Shown here piece after piece: positions 51,241 through 58,527 of a stretch of 64,000 nucleotides of DNA. The stretch spans positions 62,001-126,000 of the forward strand of contig CBFHLY010000001.1 of the NCBI GenBank assembly GCA_965656785.1. The letters run 5' to 3'. Positions within the stretch are counted from its first letter, which is position 1. Each line of letters starts with the position of its first letter. The position numbers and the translations under genes were made by a program. This DNA comes from JALQTD01 sp965656785. Its GTDB lineage: Bacteria; Bacteroidota; Bacteroidia; Flavobacteriales_D; Sanyastnellaceae. A model generated the notes under the pieces. The model was not told where the DNA came from and ran no database searches. It was given only the letters and a program-made list of their open reading frames with translations.

Positions 51241-53093
51241 TCCATTCCCTCTACGACGTCATCGTCGTCGGTGCCGGGCACGCTGGCAACGAAGCTGCTG
51301 CAGCCGCGGCGAACCTTGGAGCCCAAACACTCCTCATCACGATGAACATGGGCGTCATCGGCCAAATGTCCTGCAACCCCGCAATGGGCGGCATTGCCAA
51401 GGGACAAATCGTCCGAGAAATCGACGCCCTTGGGGGCTATTCCGGCATCGTCAGCGACGAAAGCGCCATCCAATTCCGAATGCTGAATCGGTCCAAAGGA
51501 CCCGCCATGTGGAGCCCCAGGACGCAAAACGATCGCATGCTGTTTGCCCAATCGTGGCGGTTGCACCTCGAGTCCATCCCCAAGCTCGACTTCATGCAAG
51601 ACATGGTAAACGGTTTGGTCATCGAAAACAACCGCGTCTCTGGCGTGCGCACCGGCATGGGCCAAACCATCCGCGCCAAGGCCGTCATCGTCACCGCGGG
51701 CACCTTCCTGAACGGCGTCATGCACATTGGCGAAAAGCAGTTTGGAGGCGGACGGAGTGGCGAACGCGCTGCTGAGGGAATCACCGAGCAACTCGTCTCC
51801 CTCGGCCTCACCGCCGATCGCATGAAGACGGGAACGCCACCGCGGGTTGATGGACGCAGCCTGGACTATTCCGTGATGGAAGAACAGCCCGGGGATGAGC
51901 AGCCCCAACGCTTCAGCTTCCTTGACACCCCGCAACTTCGCCAACAGCGCAGCTGCCACATCACCTACACAAACCGACAGGTCCACGACTTACTGCGAAC
52001 GGGATTCGATCGTTCTCCCATGTTCAACGGGCGCATCCAAGGCCTCGGCCCCCGTTACTGCCCCAGCATCGAGGACAAAATCGACCGATTCGCAGACAAG
52101 GATTCCCACCAGATCTTCGTCGAGCCCGAAGGCTGGAATACCATCGAAGTCTACGTCAACGGCTTCTCCACCTCACTCCCTGAAGAAGTCCAAGTGGAAG
52201 CACTGCGGTCTGTTCGCGGGTTCGAACATGTCAAGTTCTTCAGGCCCGGATACGCCGTTGAATACGACTTCTTCCACCCCACTCAACTCCACCACAGCCT
52301 CGAAACAAAAGCCGTCCAAGGCCTCTATTTTGCTGGACAAATCAATGGAACCACCGGTTACGAAGAAGCCGCATCGCAAGGACTCATGGCTGGCATCAAC
52401 GCCGCTCGTTCCACGTGGAACCAACCCCCCATCGCCCTCAACAGGGACCAAGCGTACATCGGTGTTCTCATCGACGACCTCGTCACCAAAGGAACGAAGG
52501 AACCCTACCGCATGTTCACCAGCCGAGCAGAGTTCCGCATCCTCCTGAGGCAGGACAACGCCGATGAACGCCTGACGCCCTTGTCCGAGGAAATCGGCCT
52601 TGCCAGCGACATTCGACTCAAGCACTTTCACGAGAAACAGGAATCCCTGAAGTCCTTGAAAAAGGAATTGAACGCACGGTCTGTTGAGCCCTTGGAAGTG
52701 AATTCATTCTTGGAGCAACGCAACAGCCAACCCATCAAACAAAAGGTTCGTGCCCATTCTCTCGCTACCCGCCCACAAGTGGAACTCGACGAACTCATGG
52801 AACATTTGTCCATCGAAAACGAGCAGTGGACAGCGGATGTCATTCAGTCAACCAGCATTGAAATCAAGTACGCTGGTTACATCGAGAAGGAACGGGAAAT
52901 GGCGAACAAACTCAAGCGGCTCGATCACATTGCCATTCCCGTTGACTTCAACTTCCACGCCATTTCGTCTTTGAGCGCAGAAGCAAGAGAAAAATTGAGC
53001 GCTACCCGTCCTGCGAACCTTGGCCTGGCAAGTCGCATCTCCGGAGTCTCCCAATCCGACCTCGCGGTGCTCGTCGTGCGCTTTGGACGCTGA
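51237..53093 (+). CDS. mnmG: tRNA uridine-34 5-carboxymethylaminomethyl synthesis enzyme MnmG (GidA)
   Basis: The 618-residue FAD enzyme works with MnmE to modify U34 in tRNAs. It has the dinucleotide-binding VIVVGAGHAGNEAAAAAANLG at residue 7 (described in part), MSCNPAMGGIAKG near 42, RTQNDRMLFAQ near 96, GTFLNGVMHIGEKQFGGGRSGE (in part) and CPSIEDKIDRF near 277. The C-terminal helical domain ends ISGVSQSDLAVLVVRFG. ATG 51237 overlaps the ybeY stop. gidA is often found near the chromosome origin in bacteria. The gene contains the second parS-like palindrome and the third lies just past its stop. Confidence 0.96.
   Translation: MIHSLYDVIVVGAGHAGNEAAAAAANLGAQTLLITMNMGVIGQMSCNPAMGGIAKGQIVREIDALGGYSGIVSDESAIQFRMLNRSKGPAMWSPRTQNDRMLFAQSWRLHLESIPKLDFMQDMVNGLVIENNRVSGVRTGMGQTIRAKAVIVTAGTFLNGVMHIGEKQFGGGRSGERAAEGITEQLVSLGLTADRMKTGTPPRVDGRSLDYSVMEEQPGDEQPQRFSFLDTPQLRQQRSCHITYTNRQVHDLLRTGFDRSPMFNGRIQGLGPRYCPSIEDKIDRFADKDSHQIFVEPEGWNTIEVYVNGFSTSLPEEVQVEALRSVRGFEHVKFFRPGYAVEYDFFHPTQLHHSLETKAVQGLYFAGQINGTTGYEEAASQGLMAGINAARSTWNQPPIALNRDQAYIGVLIDDLVTKGTKEPYRMFTSRAEFRILLRQDNADERLTPLSEEIGLASDIRLKHFHEKQESLKSLKKELNARSVEPLEVNSFLEQRNSQPIKQKVRAHSLATRPQVELDELMEHLSIENEQWTADVIQSTSIEIKYAGYIEKEREMANKLKRLDHIAIPVDFNFHAISSLSAEAREKLSATRPANLGLASRISGVSQSDLAVLVVRFGR
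52408..52421. other. parS-like palindrome, copy 2
   Basis: Exact GTTCCACGTGGAAC inside the mnmG coding sequence, where it encodes part of Arg-Ser-Thr-Trp-Asn. It is kept although it constrains codons. Confidence 0.75.
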
Positions 53094-53094
53094 T

Positions 53095-53108
53095 GTTCCA
53101 CGTGGAAC
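53095..53108. other. parS-like palindrome, copy 3
   Basis: Exact GTTCCACGTGGAAC starting one base after the mnmG stop codon. Confidence 0.75.
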
Positions 53109-53194
53109 TTGAACTCTGCAAATCAAATGAGCTCAATACAAGCCCATACAGCCCCTATTCCATCTCCCTGAGGCCATACCCCTCAAACGGTCTG

Positions 53195-53230
53195 AACGTT
53201 GAAAATCATAAATTATTGATAATCAACGTT
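53195..53230. repeat. 36-base interrupted palindrome downstream of mnmG
   Basis: AACGTTGA pairs with TCAACGTT and the inner ATCA with TGAT, separated by symmetric AA/AA and an AT-only 8-base centre. It is followed by TTC, not a T-run. It lies between parS copy 3 and the dehydrogenase promoter. It could be a mnmG terminator stem, an operator or a partition-related site. Confidence 0.5.
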
Positions 53231-53277
53231 TCATGCAGGACCAACCCCCAGTCACTGACACAGCCCCTCGTGACCCG

Positions 53278-53285
53278 TACATTTG
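53278..53285 (+). promoter_or_regulatory. Promoter -7 box for the ALDH gene
   Basis: TACATTTG matches TAnnTTTG exactly and ends 16 bases before the ATG at 53302. Confidence 0.6.
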
Positions 53286-53301
53286 CACCAAAATTCTACC
53301 C

Positions 53302-54831
53302 ATGGACATTCAAAGCGTATTGAACACGCTCGGCATTGCCGACACCAATGCCGGCGTCATGATCGGCAAAGAATCCTTCGGAAGCGGCGAAATCATCGAC
53401 TCGATTTCCCCTGTCGATGGAAAGCGCATCGCGTCCTTTTCCACGGCCACGGATGAAGAGTACGATCGTGCTGTCGCGGCAGCGCAATCGGCCCAAAAGG
53501 AATGGCAATTAATCCCCGCGCCGAAGCGTGGCGAAATCGTACGCCAATTTGGAGACGCTCTGCGCAAGTACAAAAACGAACTCGGCACGCTCGTTTCCTA
53601 CGAGATGGGCAAGAGCCTGCAAGAAGGACTCGGTGAGGTGCAAGAAATGATTGACATCTGCGATTTCGCAGTTGGCCAGAGCCGTCAGCTGTACGGCATG
53701 ACCACGCATTCAGAACGACCGGATCACCGCATGTACGAACAGTATCACCCGCTCGGAGTTGTTGGCATCATTTCCGCCTTCAACTTCCCCGTAGCGGTAT
53801 GGTCTTGGAACACGGCGCTCGCGTGGATTTGTGGCGACTCGTGCGTTTGGAAACCGTCTGAAAAGTCGGCGTTGTGCTCCATCGCATGCCAAAACATTTG
53901 GAACGAAGTTGCCGATGCCAACTCACTGCCCGCCGGCTTGTCGTGCATTGTCAACGGACGAGCAAATGTGGGGGAAACCATGAGCAACGACCCCCGCATT
54001 GCGCTCGTCAGCGCCACCGGGTCTACGCGCATGGGCAAAGCCGTGGCGAAGGCCGTTGCAGGGCGCTTGGGCAAGTCATTGCTCGAACTGGGCGGTAACA
54101 ATGCCGTCATCATCACGCCCGATGCCGACCTCAAGATGGTCATTCCCGCCCTGGTGTTCGGCGCGGTCGGAACCTGCGGACAACGCTGCACCTCCACGCG
54201 CCGACTCATCATTCACGAAAGCGTGTACGACCAGGTCATCCAGCATTTGGTCTCCGCGTACGGCCAACTGCGCATTGGATCACCGCTTGATGAAGCGAAC
54301 CACGTTGGACCGCTGTGTGACCAGGCTGCCGTCAAGATGTACCTCGACGCCTTGCAAGCCGTGACCGACCAAGGTGGACGATTCCTTGTTGAAGGCGGTG
54401 TCGTCGATGGCGAAGGATTTGAAAGTGGGTGTTATGTCAAACCGGCCATTGCCGAGGCTTCAAACGACCTCGCCATCGTCCAGCACGAAACGTTCGCCCC
54501 TATCCTCTACGTGATGAAATACAGCACCATCGAGGAAGCCGTAGCCATCCAAAACGGCGTGGCTCAAGGGCTGTCATCCGCCATCATGACCAACAACGTA
54601 CGCGAATCCGAATACTTCCTCTCTTGCCAAGGTTCGGATTGCGGAATCGCCAACGTCAACATCGGCACGTCCGGTGCTGAAATTGGCGGTGCGTTTGGTG
54701 GAGAAAAGGACACGGGAGGAGGACGCGAATCCGGATCGGATGCTTGGAAGGCCTACATGCGCCGCCAAACGAACACGATCAACTACGGCACCACCCTACC
54801 GCTCGCCCAAGGCATCAAGTTCGATTTGTAA
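53302..54831 (+). CDS. Aldehyde dehydrogenase, ALDH7-like (L-piperidine-6-carboxylate/alpha-aminoadipate semialdehyde type)
   Basis: The 509-residue NAD(P)-dependent enzyme resembles ALDH7/AmaB of lysine catabolism. Its marks are GIISAFNFPVAVWSWNTALA near residue 155, KSLLELGGNNAVII near 259 with the general-base Glu, VGTCGQRCTSTRRL near 290 with the catalytic Cys, and IGGAFGGEKDTGGGRESGSDAWK near the end (given in part). Closest-type assignment rests on the GQRCTSTRRL and GGEKDTGGGRESG wording; the true substrate is inferred. ATG 53302 is preferred over 53233 because of the promoter box between them. Its stop overlaps the next ATG (TAATG). Confidence 0.87.
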   Translation: MDIQSVLNTLGIADTNAGVMIGKESFGSGEIIDSISPVDGKRIASFSTATDEEYDRAVAAAQSAQKEWQLIPAPKRGEIVRQFGDALRKYKNELGTLVSYEMGKSLQEGLGEVQEMIDICDFAVGQSRQLYGMTTHSERPDHRMYEQYHPLGVVGIISAFNFPVAVWSWNTALAWICGDSCVWKPSEKSALCSIACQNIWNEVADANSLPAGLSCIVNGRANVGETMSNDPRIALVSATGSTRMGKAVAKAVAGRLGKSLLELGGNNAVIITPDADLKMVIPALVFGAVGTCGQRCTSTRRLIIHESVYDQVIQHLVSAYGQLRIGSPLDEANHVGPLCDQAAVKMYLDALQAVTDQGGRFLVEGGVVDGEGFESGCYVKPAIAEASNDLAIVQHETFAPILYVMKYSTIEEAVAIQNGVAQGLSSAIMTNNVRESEYFLSCQGSDCGIANVNIGTSGAEIGGAFGGEKDTGGGRESGSDAWKAYMRRQTNTINYGTTLPLAQGIKFDL

Positions 54832-56012
54832 TGAAAGGAGCCAGGACGACCCTGGCCGCACTGGGAAGCGTCCTCGTCTTGTTGCTGAACAGCGGCTGTG
54901 ACGAGGGCGCTTCTGATTTGCGGCCCGTGCTGTGGGCGTTTCATTTGAACGATTCCACCACCTTCGAGTTGCGCGGCACGTACCATCCAGAACACCTGGA
55001 ATTCTTCAACGGTCCGGAAACCTTGCACGGCAGCATCCTCGGGACGGACAGCTTCTCGCTGCCGCCGTTCGATGGGCTCATCACTGGCCATTGGAACGCA
55101 AGCCAGTTTGAAGGCCAATGGACCGATGGCCTGCGCCCCGACTACCGCATCCGGCTGACCGCATCCGAGTCACACGACGCCCCTTGCGACATGGCGGCCG
55201 ACGTTCCGTGGCAGCATTGGGACGCCTTCATGCCCGGAAACGACAGCGTGTCATTTGGCACCCTCATGCTTCGAGTGACCCGAGAACGCATTCAAGGCAC
55301 CATAGCGACCCCCACGGGCGATTTCCGCCACCTGCATGGAGCGCCCCAAGCGGATGGGTCCTGGGAGTTGGGAACGTTCGATGGCGCGCACTTGTACCAC
55401 CTGCGCACGTGGCCAGCGAAGAACGGCCTGTTCGGAACGTTCCACTCGGGAAACCACTACGCGTCGACCTTCCGAGGCGACCTTCGTAAGGATGCGCCTG
55501 AAACGACGCCCATCCAAGCCCCACTGAGGGATTCAATTCCGTTTGAAGCCCATGCGTATGGTCGCAACGGAGAACGCCTCATTTGGACCGCAGAAACGCT
55601 CCCTGGTGAAATCACGGTCATCGACATCATGGGTACGTGGTGTCCCAATTGCCTCGACGAAATCCACCTGCTCAAACAACTCGCCGAAGCCCACCCCGAC
55701 GTGGCCTTCATGAGCGTTGCTTTTGAACGCGGCGCTGTACAGCAGCCCGAACGTGCTTGGCAACGAATCGAGCAGTACCGAAAGGACCTCCATGTGGAAT
55801 GGCCAATTTACCTCGGAGGGCCAGCAAACAAGCAGAAAGCCGGCGACGCCTTTCCGTTTTTGGAGCGCGTTGCCAGCTTTCCCACGACGCTGTTCGTCCA
55901 CCGCGATGGCCGCATCATCACCCATTCAGGCTTCAATGGCCCCGCTACGGGTGCCGCCCATCAAGCCGAAATCGCCGCCTTTGAACAGAACATTCAGTCC
56001 TTGCTGAATTGA
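54831..56012 (+). CDS. Lipoprotein with C-terminal TlpA-like thioredoxin domain
   Basis: The 393-residue product has a lipoprotein signal (ALGSVLVLLLNSGC, Cys near residue 22). An N-terminal domain of ~220 residues without a recognised family has several repeated beta motifs (STTFELRGTYHPEHLEF, SVSFGTLMLRVTRERIQG). A thioredoxin fold follows with VIDIMGTWCPNCLDEIHLLKQ near residue 263; the CPNC active site suggests a reductase-type TlpA/ResA relative. The cis-Pro segment reads VASFPTTLFVHRDG. It probably reduces periplasmic disulfides or a specific partner. The start overlaps the ALDH stop (TAATG). It converges on the RpiB-M28 gene with one base between stops. Confidence 0.85.
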   Translation: MKGARTTLAALGSVLVLLLNSGCDEGASDLRPVLWAFHLNDSTTFELRGTYHPEHLEFFNGPETLHGSILGTDSFSLPPFDGLITGHWNASQFEGQWTDGLRPDYRIRLTASESHDAPCDMAADVPWQHWDAFMPGNDSVSFGTLMLRVTRERIQGTIATPTGDFRHLHGAPQADGSWELGTFDGAHLYHLRTWPAKNGLFGTFHSGNHYASTFRGDLRKDAPETTPIQAPLRDSIPFEAHAYGRNGERLIWTAETLPGEITVIDIMGTWCPNCLDEIHLLKQLAEAHPDVAFMSVAFERGAVQQPERAWQRIEQYRKDLHVEWPIYLGGPANKQKAGDAFPFLERVASFPTTLFVHRDGRIITHSGFNGPATGAAHQAEIAAFEQNIQSLLN

Positions 56013-56013
56013 A

Positions 56014-58020
56014 TCATCGATCCGACGGGAAATCGTTCTCACGATCCACCTCGATGCGCTGATCGCGATTGACCAAATCCCACGCGGTGTGGAAAATCAA
56101 CCGACCGATTTCGGCGGTCTTTTCGAACAGGATCTTCTCTACGTCATCGCCTGGTTTGTGGTAATCCTCGTGCACCCCACTGAAGTAGAAAATCACCGGA
56201 ATGCCGTTCTTCGCAAAGTTGTAATGGTCTGAACGATAGTAGAATCGGTTCGGATCATCGGGTGCGTTGAACGTGTAATCCAAAGCCAAATTCGTGTATT
56301 CCGCATTCGCAGCCTCGCTGATTTCGTGAAGCTCCGTCGACAACTTATCGCTTCCGATGAGGTACACATAACGCTCATCGTCCGCATGGGCGTCATCCAC
56401 CCGACCGATCATGTCCACGTTCAGGTTCGCTATGGTTTGATCCAAAGGCCAAACCGGATGATCCGCATACCATTCTGAGCCGAGCAAGCCCTTCTCCTCC
56501 CCCACCACCGTCATGAACAGGATGCTGCGTCGCGGACCGTGGCCTTCCGATGCCGCCTGCGCGAAAGCGCTGGCAAGTTCCAAGACCGTCACGGTGCCTG
56601 AACCGTCATCGTCAGCGCCGTTGTGGACTTCACCATCGATGATGCCCACGTGGTCGTAATGCGCGGTGATGATCAACAACTCCTCCGCCAAATCCGTACC
56701 GGGCAAATATCCCAGGACATTGTGCGCCGTGATGGGAGTGCGCTGCACCGCCTGTTGGAATGACCAAGAACCCAGGAGACCGCGATCCATTTCCGAACGT
56801 TTCGCGGCGCGGGCCTTCAACTTCGCAATGGACTTGAAACCCGCAACATCCAACCAGCCCTCCAACGTCTCCTCTCCCGTGATGAACAAGGGCAAGGTGA
56901 CCTCATCCGATTCGGGTTCCTCCTCGCGCACCAAGGTCAAACTCTCCCGCGTCAACCACGGCTTCATCCGGCTCCGAATGGTCGCATAGTCGGGCGAAAC
57001 CACCACCAGGCCCGCGGCCCCCAATTCTGCGGCCAAGGCTCGCTTCGCTTCCCACGATTCCGCCCAACGACGTTCTTCAGCTGGGTCGTTGAAATAACCG
57101 TCTCCAGACCGATCGGTCGGAACACCGGACAGGACGACAGCGATTTGGCCTTTCACCTCCAAACCTGAATAATCATCCCAACCCGCCGTTTGCACCCCAT
57201 ATCCGGCAAAGACCAACGGCAAACCGACCACATCATCCGCATCCAAGCCCGGATAGAACATGAACTCCTCCAAGAAGGTCAGGGAATCCACCACAGCCTG
57301 CTTGCCGCCCACGACCTGAGCATGCGCCATCGGCGCTTCATTCCGATTCAACTGCACCTCCTGGAAATAGGTCTCACCATCGTACCGAACCAAACCCAAT
57401 TCCGCGAAGTAATCGGCAATGTACTCCGCCGCCATCTCCGCTCCCCGAGTCCCCGTCTCCCGGCCCTCATACGCGTCGCTTGCCAGCACCTCCAAATGCG
57501 CTCGCAAATCATCCGGACGGATCTCCGATCCATACCTCAACTGGATCGAATCCTGTGCCGACAAGCCCAACACCGAACTCAGCAGAATCGCCCAAACGCC
57601 AGCAATCTTCGCCACCCGCCGGGCGTGCCGTCCTCCCTCAAAATCAGCCTTCAAAAACGCTTCGACGATGTTCAACGCCTCCTCGATCGACACGAAACGC
57701 GCGGGGATGCACAGCACATTGGCGTCGTTGTGCTGCCGAGCCAATGCCGCCACTTTCGGCGTCCACGCAATGCCCGCGCGCACAGCGGCGTGCTTGTTGG
57801 CGCTCATCGCCACCCCGTTCGCGGAGCCGCAAATTAAGATGCCCAGCTCAGCCGATCCCCGCTCCACATCCACTGAAACGGCGTGCGCAAAATCCGGGTA
57901 GTCCACTGAATCCGAAGTGTTTGTACCCCGATTGATGAAGGTGTGATCCGACCCAAATCGGTCCATGATGCGCTGCTTGAGTTCGGGGCCAGCGTGGTCC
58001 CCACCGATGGAAATCTGCAT
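56014..58020 (-). CDS. In-frame RpiB / M28 peptidase ORF with an internal signal peptide
   Basis: One uninterrupted frame of 668 codons. Residues 1 to ~135 are ribose-5-phosphate isomerase B: MQISIGGDHAGPELK, then GILICGSANGVAMSANK with the catalytic Cys, ARQHNDANVLCIPAR and the usual C-terminal FEGGRHARRV. Directly after comes a signal-peptide-like segment (VAKIAGVWAILLSSVLGLSAQ, split here in thought at GTG 57615), then a secreted M28 metallopeptidase. All expected zinc ligands are present: ITAHYDHVG, NGADDDGSG, VVGEEKGLLGS, NVDMIG and HEDYHKPGDD. A cytoplasmic isomerase ahead of an export signal is odd. Alternatives are internal initiation at GTG 57615, a lost stop codon, or a real fusion. 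ATG 58020 fits the RpiB start. Confidence 0.85.
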   Translation of the reverse strand: MQISIGGDHAGPELKQRIMDRFGSDHTFINRGTNTSDSVDYPDFAHAVSVDVERGSAELGILICGSANGVAMSANKHAAVRAGIAWTPKVAALARQHNDANVLCIPARFVSIEEALNIVEAFLKADFEGGRHARRVAKIAGVWAILLSSVLGLSAQDSIQLRYGSEIRPDDLRAHLEVLASDAYEGRETGTRGAEMAAEYIADYFAELGLVRYDGETYFQEVQLNRNEAPMAHAQVVGGKQAVVDSLTFLEEFMFYPGLDADDVVGLPLVFAGYGVQTAGWDDYSGLEVKGQIAVVLSGVPTDRSGDGYFNDPAEERRWAESWEAKRALAAELGAAGLVVVSPDYATIRSRMKPWLTRESLTLVREEEPESDEVTLPLFITGEETLEGWLDVAGFKSIAKLKARAAKRSEMDRGLLGSWSFQQAVQRTPITAHNVLGYLPGTDLAEELLIITAHYDHVGIIDGEVHNGADDDGSGTVTVLELASAFAQAASEGHGPRRSILFMTVVGEEKGLLGSEWYADHPVWPLDQTIANLNVDMIGRVDDAHADDERYVYLIGSDKLSTELHEISEAANAEYTNLALDYTFNAPDDPNRFYYRSDHYNFAKNGIPVIFYFSGVHEDYHKPGDDVEKILFEKTAEIGRLIFHTAWDLVNRDQRIEVDRENDFPSDR

Positions 58021-58527
58021 GGAATGTAGGTGCTTGTTCGCGGGTCGCAAGGTAATTCACAGGCTCCCGGTGAATACCCTTAAAAAACCGTGGAAACCTC
58101 GGGATAACATTTGCTTGACAACGGAGTCATTTCCACCTAAGCAGAACAACCCCCTCCCCTTCCAAACAATCTAACCGGTTTCTTCGGACACGTTTTCACC
58201 CAAATCCACCCCGCTTCCACACACCCCTCCTCCACAAACTTCTCTTCCACCCCAGTTACTCACCAACGTGGAAAACACCTCCCCGAATCTCGCAACACCC
58301 TTGAACTTCAGGAAGATTCAATTCACAACCCGCGTGCACAATTCACCCAATCTTTGTCGACAACTCGCAAAACCAAGTCCAGATCGCCCCACTTTTCCAC
58401 CGTTTCAACAGGCCTATAGTGACTACTGATTTCTCTTATTTCAAAAAAAATTCATCATACATCATTTGTTGGAAAACGTTCACGCTCTGCGGTTGGGAGT
58501 GTGCAGCAAGCGCGGCATCTTTGAGCC
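58021..58527. other. Gene-free 0.5 kb stretch, candidate replication origin
   Basis: No ORF with recognisable content. The plus strand is strongly C/pyrimidine-rich from ~58140 to 58400, with repeated TTTTCCAC-like words: GTGGAAA at 58090, TTTCCAC at 58130, CTTCCAC twice near 58214-58250, GTGGAAAA at 58268 and TTTTCCAC at 58393. An AT-rich patch follows at about 58425-58475 (CTTATTTCAAAAAAAATTC). It also holds the second copy of CAATCTAACCGGTT (58167-58180). Plus-strand composition looks C-rich before and G-rich after. A CATCTTTG box (58516-58523) is four bases before the next ATG. oriC is a hypothesis from these signs. Confidence 0.45.
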
